DNA of 64,000 nucleotides, from positions 1 to 64,000 of the forward strand of contig JBAZWJ010000016.1 of the NCBI GenBank assembly GCA_041660385.1, given 5' to 3'. This DNA comes from DYJE01 sp041660385 (GTDB lineage Bacteria; Desulfobacterota; Desulfobacteria; Desulfobacterales; Desulfolunaceae). Below are positions 33,281-42,258 of this stretch, one piece after another; within the stretch, counting starts at the first letter, position 1; the number at the start of each line of letters is the position of its first letter. Below the pieces are notes generated by a model. The model was given only the letters and a program-made list of their open reading frames with translations, had not been told where the DNA came from and searched no databases. Position numbers and translations under genes: made by a program.

Positions 33281-34822
33281 TTACATTTGAACTTCGTTGC
33301 TGTTATGGGTCTGGAAAATTGCAGGTCCGTTCTGTTTAAACGAAAACATCTTAAATTGGGTCTTGGGTTTGATCTCACGTGTCAGCCACCCCGAATTGTG
33401 GGGGGTAAGAAGGGAATAGGGCATAACCCAGGCAAGGCCGATAAACGAGTAGAACCCGTAAAAGTAAGACCAGAAAGAATTAAAACTGCTGTATTTCCAA
33501 CCGTAGAAACCAGCTGGGAGGCTTGAAAAAATGACGACGCTCAGCAGTAAGTTCGGTAAAAATGTCAAAGGTTCCCAGGCGATAAGGCTCCAGGTGAGAA
33601 CGATCATGATCGGTGCTTTTACAAGGGTAAGCCAGCCCAGAAGGAGGTTGATTCTTGCACCGAACATGGATTCTTTTCGGAAGGGTTTGAAAATAAAGCG
33701 GGTCATGGAGAACATCTCGCGGATGTTGCTTCGGTTCCACCTCAGAAACATTTTGCACAGGTTGACGTAGTTGACAGGAACTTCAGTGTAAACTACGGCA
33801 TTTTTCTGGAAAAGCACCTTGTAACCTTCACGAAGTATCAGATTGGTTAAAGCCCTGTCTTCTCCTATGTTTGCAGGACGACCCAGAAAGGTCTGGTCCA
33901 GCCATTCACGTAAAACTCTAATCACCACGGAACGCTTATATGCGGATAAAGCTCCAGGCGTACACATCACAGTGTTCACCATGCTCTGGCTTGATCGGAC
34001 GAAGTCGAAGCTGTATACAAAAACAACGTCAAGCATCTGGGGTATGAAGCCAGCATTTTTATTGAGCACTCTGACGTTTCCTGCCACCGCCCCGACCTTT
34101 CGGTCCGTGACAATGGGACTTACAAGATTACGTAAAGTGTCTGTTTCGATGATGGAGTCACTGTCGATTGTCACGATCACATCCCCTGAACTTTTTTTGA
34201 AGCCAGCGTTCAGGGCGTGTCGTTTTCCTTGGTTCCGGGCCAATTTGATGGTGATGATCCTGCCGTTCAGATCCTCTTTGGCTTTCTGTATCCAGTGCCA
34301 CGTATCGTCCTGGCTTCCATCATCAACAGCGACAATCTGAAACTTTCTTTTAGGAAAATCACTTGCAACGATACTTTCAAGTGTTTTGTAAACCTGGGGG
34401 CCTTCATTGAAAGCTGGAACAATGACCGAAACGGTGGGGAGTTTGTCATCATCCAGCCCGGGGATTGGTCTGTAGTGGTATACGAGGTCGGTTCGCCAGA
34501 TCAGTTCGGAAACAGTGATAGCCATCAGTATAGTACAGATGAAGATCATGGGTTTGCCGAACGGTGTTGTCCAGAGTATTGTCCAAATGGCCTCGTTTTT
34601 TTCCCAGCTAAGCCAGCCAGCAAGGCAGATGGTAATCGTGCATGCGACAATCAGCGAACGGTAATATGTCTTCCATTTGCTTTGGTTGGTCTGGTCATCA
34701 ATCGTGTTGTCGATCTGACTACTTGATTGATTTTTATTGGGAAACGTTTTGTTTCTTGGATGATTTATCTGAGGGGTGGAATGATCGTTCTTTGTGTTGC
34801 TCGATGTCAAGCCTGTCGTCAT
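33281..34822 (-). CDS. Membrane glycosyltransferase family 2, hyaluronan-synthase/PgaC-like
   Basis: 513 aa. An N-terminal polar tail rich in Asn/Ser/Gln (1-50) is followed by two membrane helices (about 55-110), the GT2 domain (130-370) and three to four C-terminal helices. Catalytic motifs: 'VVAVDDGSQDDTW', 'TIDSDS' (DxD), 'GEDRAL' (acceptor-site GED) and 'FLRWNRSNIRE' (RW motif). This layout is that of processive synthases (HasA, NodC, PgaC) that polymerise and extrude a beta-linked polysaccharide. No PgaB-like deacetylase is near, so the product is unknown. Monocistronic. Confidence 0.82.
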   Translation of the reverse strand: MTTGLTSSNTKNDHSTPQINHPRNKTFPNKNQSSSQIDNTIDDQTNQSKWKTYYRSLIVACTITICLAGWLSWEKNEAIWTILWTTPFGKPMIFICTILMAITVSELIWRTDLVYHYRPIPGLDDDKLPTVSVIVPAFNEGPQVYKTLESIVASDFPKRKFQIVAVDDGSQDDTWHWIQKAKEDLNGRIITIKLARNQGKRHALNAGFKKSSGDVIVTIDSDSIIETDTLRNLVSPIVTDRKVGAVAGNVRVLNKNAGFIPQMLDVVFVYSFDFVRSSQSMVNTVMCTPGALSAYKRSVVIRVLREWLDQTFLGRPANIGEDRALTNLILREGYKVLFQKNAVVYTEVPVNYVNLCKMFLRWNRSNIREMFSMTRFIFKPFRKESMFGARINLLLGWLTLVKAPIMIVLTWSLIAWEPLTFLPNLLLSVVIFSSLPAGFYGWKYSSFNSFWSYFYGFYSFIGLAWVMPYSLLTPHNSGWLTREIKPKTQFKMFSFKQNGPAIFQTHNSNEVQM

Positions 34823-35101
34823 AATATATTATTACCTTGTTAAAGTTGTATTTTTATATCAACGATTTTCTATCCTCAAAAAGAAAATCAACGGCGCGTA
34901 TTATATACTTCTTTGCAGGGTTTACAAGGTTTTTTTGCATCATAATGGCGTGTTAAGGTTTTCAAATCGAACAGTAATTCGAATGTGTTCAACGAAAATG
35001 ATCCGGGTGCAAATCCCTGAATGACATTTCTTAATGGAACTGCCGCTTGACCCCGTTCCTGCAAGGAATCCGGATCAAGGTCATGTGATCGTCACTTGGA
35101 G
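34823..35101. other. Intergenic region, nothing convincing
   Basis: AT-rich DNA upstream of the glycosyltransferase gene, and an imperfect GC-rich hairpin near 35046-35078 past the LOG gene. No gene seen. Confidence 0.3.
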
Positions 35102-35590
35102 TCATACCTGTAAAAGGTCTTCTATTTTCTTGATCACTTCTTCGGGGGTTGAGGCATAAAACAACCCTTGTTTTTTCAAAAGTATCGCCATGTCGGATTC
35201 GGGGTTGAATGCAAAAAGGATAAGCGGTTTATCGCATTTAATGGACAGAGCGATTTCCGAAAGTGTGCCAGCTCCTCCAGGACAGGCGACCACCACGTCA
35301 CTTGAAAGGATATTGATGGTGTTCCGTGCGTATCCCATGCCAGTGACAATGGGGACCTTTACGTATTCAGACATTCCCTCGGAATGGTTTTCAGGAAGAA
35401 TTCCAATGGTAAGACCACCTTTTTCAAAAGCCCCTTTGGACGTGGCTTCCATGATGCCGGTGCATCTGCCACCGTTTAAAAGAATCCAGCCCTTTTCAGC
35501 GATTAGTCCACCCAGTTTTTCAGCCTGTTTCAAGGTTGCGAAATCGGCGTTCCCGCCTCCCATAACTCCAACGATTGGTGCTCTTTTCAT
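35102..35590 (-). CDS. LOG-family protein, TIGR00725 type
   Basis: 162 aa. 'GVMGGGNADFATLKQAEKLG', 'GWILLNGGRCTGIMEATSKGA' and 'VVVACPGGAGTLSEIALSIK' give the Rossmann fold and the PGGxGTxxE motif of the lysine-decarboxylase-like (LOG) superfamily. Some LOG proteins are cytokinin phosphoribohydrolases releasing a base from a nucleoside monophosphate; the short TIGR00725 group has no settled substrate. Cytoplasmic. AGGTG precedes the ATG. Monocistronic. Confidence 0.85.
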   Translation of the reverse strand: MKRAPIVGVMGGGNADFATLKQAEKLGGLIAEKGWILLNGGRCTGIMEATSKGAFEKGGLTIGILPENHSEGMSEYVKVPIVTGMGYARNTINILSSDVVVACPGGAGTLSEIALSIKCDKPLILFAFNPESDMAILLKKQGLFYASTPEEVIKKIEDLLQV

Positions 35591-35801
35591 TTTTCACCTG
35601 ATTTGTATTTGATTTCATTGAAGCTGCTGTTATAATTGCCCACATTTTTAACGAAAGAAACGATACATCTATTTTCAGGTTTCTTCAAGACGGGATAACA
35701 ACAATACCGATTTTTTTGTGAATTAACCCAAATTTTAAGGGGAAAAGACGGTCGCCCGGGCGGATTCTTGAAGGTGAAAGGGAAAAAACGGAAAATATCC
35801 G

Positions 35802-36692
35802 ATGAAAAAGATGACCATCAAAGTAGGTCGTAACGACCTTTGTCCATGTGGAAGCGGTGAGAAGTTCAAGAAATGCTGTGAGGGAAAGGATGCTCCTATT
35901 CCAGTGGATCTTGCCGCCTATTACAAAAAGAAATACAGAATTACTCTAAAAAGCGTCAAAGATATCGAAGGACTGCGGCGGGCCGGAGCTTTAGTGGTTG
36001 AAACCCACAAGCGCGTTGAGGAAATCATCAGGCCGGGAATAACAACAAACCAGATTAACGATTTTGTCCATGAATTCACGGTCAAGAACGGTGCCATTCC
36101 CGCGCCTCTTAATTATAAGGGGTTTCCCAAAAGCGTCTGCATTTCGGTGAACAGTGTGATTTGTCACGGCATACCAAGTGATTTGATTCTTAAGGACGGC
36201 GATATCGTTAACGTGGATATCACATCGATTCTTGACGGCTATTACGCCGATTCCAATCAAACCCTTTTTGTGGGGACTCCCAGTGAAGATGCAAAGAAAA
36301 TTGTCCGTGTGGCCAGGGAAAGCCTTATCCGCGCTCTGGCCATGGTTCATCCAGGAAACACCATCGGCGATATTGGCTGGGCTATCCAGACCTACGCCGA
36401 GGGAGAAGGTTGCTCTGTGGTGAAAGAGTTCATTGGTCATGGAATTGGGCTGGATTTCCATGAAGAACCCCAGGTCCCCCATTTTGGAAAGCGTGGAAAA
36501 GGAGTTCCTCTCGTGCCAGGTATGGTGTTTACCGTGGAGCCCATGATCAATCTGGGTAGCCCTCGTCTTTATATTCTCGATGACCAGTGGACAGCCGTCA
36601 CAGCAGATGGATCCCTATCAGCTCAGTTTGAAGAAACCATCGTTGTGACCGAGGATGGTTTTGAAAGCATGACACCCATGGTAAGTGGATAA
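35802..36692 (+). CDS. map: Type I methionine aminopeptidase with SEC-C zinc motif
   Basis: 296 aa. An N-terminal SEC-C motif (Cys14, Cys16, Cys25, Cys26 in 'NDLCPCGSGEKFKKCCEG') binds zinc and likely helps ribosome docking. The metallopeptidase domain follows, with the five ligands visible: two Asp in 'VNVDITSILDGYYADSNQTL', His in 'GHGIGLDFHEEP', Glu in 'FTVEPMI' and Glu in 'QFEETIVVT'. It removes the initiator Met from nascent proteins. Another M24-fold protein, with a damaged metal site, is encoded at 59.4 kb. Confidence 0.95.
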   Translation: MKKMTIKVGRNDLCPCGSGEKFKKCCEGKDAPIPVDLAAYYKKKYRITLKSVKDIEGLRRAGALVVETHKRVEEIIRPGITTNQINDFVHEFTVKNGAIPAPLNYKGFPKSVCISVNSVICHGIPSDLILKDGDIVNVDITSILDGYYADSNQTLFVGTPSEDAKKIVRVARESLIRALAMVHPGNTIGDIGWAIQTYAEGEGCSVVKEFIGHGIGLDFHEEPQVPHFGKRGKGVPLVPGMVFTVEPMINLGSPRLYILDDQWTAVTADGSLSAQFEETIVVTEDGFESMTPMVSG

Positions 36693-36698
36693 AAAAAA

Positions 36699-36735
36699 TG
36701 GACGGTGTGGACATTGTCCATGTCCACACCGTCCA
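36699..36735. terminator. Perfect 15-bp hairpin between map and kpsF
   Basis: TGGACGGTGTGGACA (36699-36713) pairs exactly with 36721-36735, loop of 7. Eight A precede it on the plus strand, so on the minus strand it ends in a T-run and should terminate kpsF transcripts; it may also stop map. The following 'GTCCACTAAGTCCACTTGG' repeats the GTCCAC unit. Confidence 0.8.
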
Positions 36736-36763
36736 CTAAGTCCACTTGGTCCACCACAATTTA

Positions 36764-37738
36764 TTACTTCCCGCTGAACTTGAACTGACCTTTGCCCAGG
36801 ATATCATGTAGGTGAAGTACGCCCATCACGATTCCCTCATCATCGGTGATGGGAAGAACGGTGATCTGGTGATGTTCCATCATGTTCAGGGCATCATAAG
36901 CCGGAGTCCCTGTTGTCAGGTGCTTCGGGTTTTTTGTCATTACCCGTACAACGGGCTTGTCCGGTGTCCATTCACCTAAGGCCATGAGATGGCGAACATC
37001 CCCATCGGTGAGCAGGCCATCAAGTCTGTTCGATGAATCCACAACAAGCACGACTCCAAGTCTGAACCGGTCGATGGCTGAAATGGCCTCCTTGAGGCTG
37101 GCGTTTACATTGACTGTGGGGATTTTATCGCCGGTAATCATGATTCCATCCACGTTGCCGGCCAGTCGCTGCCCGAGTTTTCCTCCAGGATGAATTTTTT
37201 TGAAATCACTGGATTTGAACTGCTTCTTCTCGATGAGGACCACGGCAAGCGCGTCTCCCATGGCCAGAAGGGCTGTTGTGCTGGATGTGGGAGCCAGACC
37301 CATGGGGCAGGCTTCCTTTGTAACGCCCACATTGATCACAAGGTCTGACAAACTCCCAAGTGTCGAATCGGGTTTTCCGGTAAATGCGATCACCTTGCAT
37401 CCAATGGATCTGATGCTTGGTATAAGAATATTGAGTTCATCTGTTTCTCCGCTGTTGGACAGGGCAATGAAAACATCATCTTTACACACCATGCCCAGAT
37501 CTCCGTGCATGGCTTCCACCGGATGGAGAAAAAAAGTGTTTGTACCTGTGCTGTTAAGGGTCGCAGCGATCTTTCTGCCGATTAAGCCCGACTTTCCTAT
37601 GCCGGAAATGATCACTCGTCCGTTGGACTGGCAGATCCAGTCGACCATTTCGATGAAATGGTTATCGAGTCTTTCGATGAGGCCCAAAATGGCATCGGCT
37701 TCAATTCTCAGAACTTCGGTAGCTTGTTTGATGATCAT
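36764..37738 (-). CDS. Arabinose-5-phosphate isomerase (KpsF/GutQ family)
   Basis: 324 aa. An SIS domain (about 30-180: 'VIISGIGKSGLIGRKIAATL', 'ALSNSGETDELN') is followed by two CBS domains ('RFRLGVVLVVDSSNRLDGLLTDGDVRH' in part and 'HHQITVLPITDDEGIVMGVLHLHDI'). It converts D-ribulose 5-phosphate to D-arabinose 5-phosphate, the first step to Kdo of LPS or capsule. Cytoplasmic. No other kds genes are adjacent, so KdsD and KpsF roles cannot be told apart. Confidence 0.92.
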   Translation of the reverse strand: MIIKQATEVLRIEADAILGLIERLDNHFIEMVDWICQSNGRVIISGIGKSGLIGRKIAATLNSTGTNTFFLHPVEAMHGDLGMVCKDDVFIALSNSGETDELNILIPSIRSIGCKVIAFTGKPDSTLGSLSDLVINVGVTKEACPMGLAPTSSTTALLAMGDALAVVLIEKKQFKSSDFKKIHPGGKLGQRLAGNVDGIMITGDKIPTVNVNASLKEAISAIDRFRLGVVLVVDSSNRLDGLLTDGDVRHLMALGEWTPDKPVVRVMTKNPKHLTTGTPAYDALNMMEHHQITVLPITDDEGIVMGVLHLHDILGKGQFKFSGK

Positions 37739-37873
37739 AGGGAAAAAATCCTTGGCTGATTATATTAGGGTGCTTATGTTACCGATAGTCCCTATGTTTC
37801 AGGTCTTGGGATAAAAATCAAGACCAAATCAAACCATGATTTTTTACATGATTTTTTGTTTCATAATTTTGGT

Positions 37874-37902
37874 TTGACAAAAAAAAACCGTTCCATTATA
37901 AC
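37874..37902 (+). promoter_or_regulatory. Consensus promoter of the PxxKW gene
   Basis: TTGACA (37874-37879), 17 bases, TATAAC (37897-37902). It leaves a leader of about 100 bases before the coding start. Confidence 0.7.
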
Positions 37903-38012
37903 TATCAGGCTTTAATAATCATCATTTGAATATATACCATCAGATCCTGGGTATTTACGCGTTAAGCAACAACCGGCAATAACCGGACCATCTGATTAGA
38001 GGAGTGACTCTG

Positions 38013-38291
38013 ATGCTTTGTACTACCGTGAGAAACAATGTTGAATGCCCCTTTATGACCAAAAAGGGATGTTCCTACGAAGGCAATGTCTGCAAAACCA
38101 TCGTTCCCCAGTGTGAAGGCTGCGCACGTATTCACGAATACGCCGAGAAATTTTATTGCCAGTCTTTACCGGACCCCTCAGCTAAATGGAAAACAGGGAA
38201 CTGCAATATGGCGACCCATGTATCCAGCGTGAAGGTTGAGACCAAACAGAAGGTCAACCCGATCAAAGCTTCAAAACGTAAAATGGGATAA
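38013..38291 (+). CDS. PxxKW-family cysteine-rich protein
   Basis: 92 aa from the ATG at 38013; the GTG at 38004 overlaps the AGAGGAG Shine-Dalgarno that serves the inner ATG. Nine cysteines, including 'CPFMTKKGCSYEGNVCK' and 'CEGCARI', and the family's 'PDPSAKW' motif, followed by 'GNCNMATH'. The family is known from sulfate-reducing and related anaerobes; the spaced Cys suggest an Fe-S cluster or metal site. Its function is unknown. It has its own strong promoter and terminator, so it may be highly expressed. Confidence 0.85.
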   Translation: MLCTTVRNNVECPFMTKKGCSYEGNVCKTIVPQCEGCARIHEYAEKFYCQSLPDPSAKWKTGNCNMATHVSSVKVETKQKVNPIKASKRKMG

Positions 38292-38401
38292 TCAACGGGA
38301 TAAAATCAGGCCCGTGCATGTCCTGTATGACACAGGGTGTGACATTCATCCTTAAGTTGATCCTGGCGTTTGTGAAACGTTGCTCGTAAGTAAGGTCATA
38401 A

Positions 38402-38433
38402 CCCCTGTTCCCCAAAGAACGGGGGTTTTTTTT
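38402..38433 (+). terminator. Terminator after the PxxKW gene
   Basis: CCCC-T-GTTC pairs with GAAC-G-GGGG and is followed by eight T. Confidence 0.85.
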
Positions 38434-38541
38434 AATTTGAAGACTAATCTAATACAACATATTGAATTATATATAATATTCACAACAACGGCTGGTTAAT
38501 CTATTGCAAGGAGCCAGCCAGAGCAACTCAAGGAGATTCCC

Positions 38542-39855
38542 ATGAACGAATTGGCTAAGCAACTGAACGATGACATTATCGCCGGAAATCCCAACGTTCT
38601 TGACATGCTGTCAAGTATCGGGAAAAATCTTTTCTTTCCCAAAGGCATTCTCAGCCAGTCTGCCGAAGCAAAGCAGAAAGCCCATAAGTTGAACGCAACC
38701 ATAGGGATTGCCAAAGAAGAGGGCAACATCATGTATCTTCCTTCGGTGATGGATGCCATTAATATGGGGAGCATTACGCCGGAGGAATCCCTAACCTACG
38801 CTCCTTCATTCGGAATTCCCGCACTCCGTCAGGCCTGGAAAGAAGCACAATACGAAAAAAATCCCTCTCTTAAGGGTAAAAAAACAAGTCTTCCCATTGT
38901 GACCTGCGGCATCACCCACGCCATCAGCGTGGTGGCCGACGTGTGGGCTGATCCCGGTGATGTTGTGATCGTTCCGGATATGATGTGGGGAAACTACAAC
39001 ATGATCCTGAATGTCCGGAAAGGTGCAGAAATCAGCAAGTACAAGCTTTTTTCCGATCAGGGTGGATACAACATTGAAGCCTTTGAGAAAAAAGTGAAAG
39101 AAGAAGCAGCCAAGCGGAAGAAGATCATCGTTCTTTTGAACTTCCCCCAGAACCCCACAGGCTACACGGCAACAAAAAGCGAAGGCAAAGCCATTGCCGA
39201 TATCCTCACCGAAGTGGCTCAGGGCGGGACAAAGGTCATTGCTGTGACTGACGATGCGTACTTTGGTCTTTTCTTTGAAGATGACGCCATGAAAGAGTCG
39301 ATTTTCACCCTGCTTTGCGACCGTCATGAAAACCTTCTGGCCGTCAAACTCGACGGAGCCACCAAAGAAAATTACGTGTGGGGTTTGAGGGTGGGTTTCA
39401 TTTCCTATGGTACCAAAATCAACGGTGACGCCGAAAAAGTGTACGAAGCCCTTGAAAAGAAAACAGCGGGCTGCGTTCGCGGCAATGTGTCCAACTGCTC
39501 ACATCTTGGTCAGACCATCGTTCTGAAATCCATGAAGGATGCACGCTACGCTGCTGAAAAAGAAGAAAAATTCAATACCCTCAAAGCCAGAGCCAACAAG
39601 GTGAAAGAAGTTTTAAAGAATCCCAAATACCACGATGCCTGGGATGTGTATCCTTTCAACTCCGGTTATTTCATGTGCATCCGCCTGAAAAAAGGCGATG
39701 CGGAAACCTTGCGTGTTCACCTTCTCGATAAATACGGCGTAGGTTTGATCGCACTTGGGGATAGGGATCTCCGAGTGGCTTTTTCTTGCCTTGATCTGGG
39801 CGATATCGAAGTGCTCTTTGATATTGTGCTTCAGGGTTTCAAGGATCTGGAATAG
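38542..39855 (+). CDS. PLP-dependent class I/II aminotransferase
   Basis: 437 aa. Fold type I: 'YAPSFGIPALRQAWKEAQYE', 'VTCGITHAISVVADVWADPGD', 'LLNFPQNPTGYT' (the NPTG motif), 'AVTDDAYFGLFFED' (Asp/Tyr pair) and a C-terminal Arg region ('LGDRDLRVAFSCLD') for the substrate carboxylate. The Schiff-base Lys is probably in 'AVKLDGATKENYVWGLRVGF', a divergent form of the usual SxSK motif. Substrate unknown; aromatic or branched amino acids are possible. Good AAGGAG; monocistronic. Confidence 0.82.
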   Translation: MNELAKQLNDDIIAGNPNVLDMLSSIGKNLFFPKGILSQSAEAKQKAHKLNATIGIAKEEGNIMYLPSVMDAINMGSITPEESLTYAPSFGIPALRQAWKEAQYEKNPSLKGKKTSLPIVTCGITHAISVVADVWADPGDVVIVPDMMWGNYNMILNVRKGAEISKYKLFSDQGGYNIEAFEKKVKEEAAKRKKIIVLLNFPQNPTGYTATKSEGKAIADILTEVAQGGTKVIAVTDDAYFGLFFEDDAMKESIFTLLCDRHENLLAVKLDGATKENYVWGLRVGFISYGTKINGDAEKVYEALEKKTAGCVRGNVSNCSHLGQTIVLKSMKDARYAAEKEEKFNTLKARANKVKEVLKNPKYHDAWDVYPFNSGYFMCIRLKKGDAETLRVHLLDKYGVGLIALGDRDLRVAFSCLDLGDIEVLFDIVLQGFKDLE

Positions 39856-39913
39856 TATAAAAGGGGCGGGATTAGAACCCCAATGATGTTTTGAAGTATA
39901 GTGAACAAAAAAA

Positions 39914-39947
39914 TGAACGTCCAACATCCAACGCGTTAGCGTCCAAT
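39914..39947. repeat. TTCGATG-type heptamer repeat
   Basis: GAACGTCCAACATCCAACG and GCGTCCAATAGCGG are degenerate copies of the repeat family described at 56508-56553; downstream of the aminotransferase gene. Confidence 0.5.
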
Positions 39948-40035
39948 AGCGGATGAGGGCCATTTTTATGGTTTATGTTGTATGATTTATATTTCAAATT
40001 GGATTTGAACCCGCCCTGAAATACAGTTCTGTGTT

Positions 40036-40434
40036 TTATGGGTGGGTTTTTATCTTCAATCCAAGAAGCTTTTCCATAGGATCATAATCACGATCATTAT
40101 GGATGAGTTCAAAATTGTTTTCTATGCAGAATGTGGCGATGATGACATCAATGGTTTTTCGGACCGTGACGCCTTTTGATCGAAGATGGCGGTAGTTTTC
40201 AGACGCTTTTATGGCGATTGTTTTCCCAACGAAATCAAGGTAATGAAGGTTCTCAATGATTCTTTTGGCTGCCAGATAGTCTTTGTCTGATTTAAAGCCC
40301 TGCAATAACTCGGCAATGATTAAGTCTCCAATGATAATACGGTGGGTCTCCAAACACGAATCAAGTGCGTCGGTATGTGCGGCGACGACACCACGAAAAT
40401 AATCAATCCAGGCAGATGTATCAGCCACAATCAT
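40036..40434 (-). CDS. VapC-like PIN-domain toxin (pair 1)
   Basis: 132 aa PIN domain. Metal-site acids: Asp4 ('VADTSAWIDYF'), Glu in 'LIIAELLQGFKS', Asp in 'KTIDVIIATFCIENNF' and Asp in 'HNDRDYDPM'. VapC toxins are Mg-dependent RNases, often cutting initiator tRNA or the sarcin-ricin loop. The ATG overlaps the stop of the antitoxin gene (ATGA). Confidence 0.92.
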   Translation of the reverse strand: MIVADTSAWIDYFRGVVAAHTDALDSCLETHRIIIGDLIIAELLQGFKSDKDYLAAKRIIENLHYLDFVGKTIAIKASENYRHLRSKGVTVRKTIDVIIATFCIENNFELIHNDRDYDPMEKLLGLKIKTHP

Positions 40435-40625
40435 TGGTCTATTCTCATATTATCCAAATCGCCTTCCCAGTTCAGTTTTCCCCTGAATGATCTGATTGAA
40501 CTCTGGCGTTTCATCTGAATCAGCACCTTTAAAGCCTCTTCAACCGTCTCTTTTTTTGTTTTAAGCCCGGATATGGCAATTGCTTCATTCATCAATTGGT
40601 CATTTATTACGATGTTTGTTCTCAT
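40431..40625 (-). CDS. VapB-like antitoxin (pair 1)
   Basis: 64 aa, ribbon-helix-helix type: 'MRTNIVINDQLMNEAIAISG' followed by 'KTKKETVEEALKVLIQMKRQ', as in the DUF2191 VapB group. The acidic, Trp-containing tail ('LNWEGDLDNMRIDQ') should wrap the PIN active site. It probably represses its own operon through the perfect palindrome upstream. Confidence 0.9.
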   Translation of the reverse strand: MRTNIVINDQLMNEAIAISGLKTKKETVEEALKVLIQMKRQSSIRSFRGKLNWEGDLDNMRIDQ

Positions 40626-40637
40626 GGTGTCCTCTAT

Positions 40638-40663
40638 GTGTATATTTTAAGAAAAATATACAC
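40638..40663. promoter_or_regulatory. Operator of vapBC pair 1
   Basis: GTGTATATTTT (40638-40648) and AAAATATACAC (40653-40663) are perfect inverted repeats 13 bases upstream of the vapB start, the expected position for VapBC autorepression. Confidence 0.75.
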
Positions 40664-40703
40664 CATATGAATTGATGTTTCAAATCCTTTATTCCTGCAT
40701 ATA

Positions 40704-41372
40704 TTAATATGTCTGCAAAAGCCCCAAGATCTCGCCCGGTTTTTCGATGATATGCTTTGCACCGCTTGATCGTAATTCTTCTTCACCTCTGAAACCCCAT
40801 AGAACACCCACAGGATTCATACCAGCAGCCACGGCTGTTCGCATGTCGATGGACGTGTCGCCGATGTACAGGAAGTTTTCGGGTTTGATACCCATATGAT
40901 CAGCAATTTCAAGAGCTCCGTGGGGATCTGGTTTCTTTGGGACGCCGTCTCGCTGGCCCAGAACAAGATCAAACGGGATGTGGGGAAGAAAAAGGTCGAT
41001 GTTTTTAAGTGTCAGATCATGGGGTTTGTTGGAAAGAACGGCAAGTCTTATCCCCATATGGACCAGATCATCAAGCAGCTGGGGGACTCCGTCATAAAGC
41101 CTTGATCGTTCACCGCAGGTTGCTCTGTAAATAGTCAAGAATTCCGAAAGGCATCGCTGAACAGTCTCTCTGTTTGAACCTTCGTTGCCGAGAGCCCTGG
41201 TGATAAGATTTTCAGCGCCTTCACCCACAAGATAACGGTATTCATCCAGAGAATGTGTTGGAAATCCATTTTTTTCAAGTACGATATTGGTTATGATCCC
41301 CAGCTCGTCCAAGGTGTCGAGAAGGGTGCCATCGAGATCGAAAATGATGGCATTATTCGATGATTTTGTCAT
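40704..41372 (-). CDS. HAD-family phosphoglycolate phosphatase-like
   Basis: 222 aa from the ATG at 41372 with AAGGA upstream; the frame extends upstream into repeat DNA. HAD motif I 'IIFDLDGTLLDTLDEL', motif II 'LAVLSNKPHD', motif III Lys in 'GVPKKPDPHGA' and motif IV 'FLYIGDTSIDMRTAVAAGMNPVGV' (in part) are complete. Probably removes phosphate from 2-phosphoglycolate formed during DNA repair; other small phosphates are possible. Cytoplasmic. Confidence 0.88.
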   Translation of the reverse strand: MTKSSNNAIIFDLDGTLLDTLDELGIITNIVLEKNGFPTHSLDEYRYLVGEGAENLITRALGNEGSNRETVQRCLSEFLTIYRATCGERSRLYDGVPQLLDDLVHMGIRLAVLSNKPHDLTLKNIDLFLPHIPFDLVLGQRDGVPKKPDPHGALEIADHMGIKPENFLYIGDTSIDMRTAVAAGMNPVGVLWGFRGEEELRSSGAKHIIEKPGEILGLLQTY

Positions 41373-41398
41373 GAAAACAGATCCTTGGGTTATAAAAG

Positions 41399-41434
41399 TG
41401 AACATTGAATGTCGAAAAACTGAACATTGAATGG
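41399..41434. repeat. TTCGATG-type heptamer repeat
   Basis: GAACATTGAATGTCG and GAACATTGAATGG are two copies of the unit, in the gap between truA and the phosphatase gene. Confidence 0.5.
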
Positions 41435-41442
41435 ATAAAATC

Positions 41443-42258
41443 TTAATGCGCCGGGTATTCCACATTCAACAGGAAAAGGCCCTGGGGCGGGGCTGTGGCC
41501 CCACCTTTTTTTCGGTCCTTTGAAATGAGGATGGTTTTGAACTCATCGACAGTGTATTTGGCTTTCCCAACATCCACAAGGGTTCCCACGATGTTTCGGA
41601 CCATGAATTTCAGAAAACCGTTAGCGCTGATTTCGAAGACGATCAAGTCTCCGTCACGGGTGAACCGGGCGCTGTCTATCCTTCTTACTGTGCTGGCTCT
41701 TGGGCTTCCGCTTCCTTCAAAGGCTTTAAAGTTGTGTTCACCGATCAGGAGATTTGCCGCCTGCTGCATGGCGTCCATGTCAAGATCCTGTCGGATGTGC
41801 CAGAGGTACTGACGGCCAACAGCCATGGACAGGGAACGGTTCAAAATTCTGTACCTGTATGTTTTACGTATCACGCTGAACCGGGCATGAAACGTCTCAT
41901 CCACGTACCGGCATTCCTTGATCACGATGCCTTTGGGCAACATCTGGTTTAAGGCGATTTGAAACTGTAAGGGGCTGATTTGTGTTTTGGAATGGAAGTT
42001 TGCCACCTGGGCCAGGGCGTGAACACCAGCATCAGTTCTGCCTGATCCATGGATCACAATGTTTTCGCGGGTCATGACCTTCAGAATTTTCTGGATTTCA
42101 TACTGGATGGTGGACATGCCGGGCTGGACCTGCCAGCCGTGAAAGGAACCGCCATCGTATTCTATGGTGAGTTTGAAATTTTTCAACGTCAAAAGCTGAA
42201 CATTAATGTCATAATCTGTTACAGGGAATGTTGCCGAGCTGATCTTCAATGATGTCAT
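41443..42258 (-). CDS. truA: tRNA pseudouridine synthase A
   Basis: 271 aa as drawn. Catalytic Asp in 'GSGRTDAGVHALAQVANF', N-terminal 'KLTIEYDGGSFHGWQ' and C-terminal 'FLKFMVRNIVGTLVDVGK' identify TruA, which makes pseudouridine at positions 38-40 of tRNAs. The start is ambiguous: the ATG at 42258 has GGGAG upstream but overlaps the selenoprotein-like gene by 50 bases; a TTG at 42186 gives the usual N-terminus yet lacks a Shine-Dalgarno. Overlap suggests translational coupling to the small gene upstream. Confidence 0.92.
   Translation of the reverse strand: MTSLKISSATFPVTDYDINVQLLTLKNFKLTIEYDGGSFHGWQVQPGMSTIQYEIQKILKVMTRENIVIHGSGRTDAGVHALAQVANFHSKTQISPLQFQIALNQMLPKGIVIKECRYVDETFHARFSVIRKTYRYRILNRSLSMAVGRQYLWHIRQDLDMDAMQQAANLLIGEHNFKAFEGSGSPRASTVRRIDSARFTRDGDLIVFEISANGFLKFMVRNIVGTLVDVGKAKYTVDEFKTILISKDRKKGGATAPPQGLFLLNVEYPAH

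Noticed and set aside
34919..34927. Second BirA half-site (GGTTTACAA) upstream of the glycosyltransferase
   Set aside because: No inverted partner at 14-16 bases; the gene has no link to biotin.
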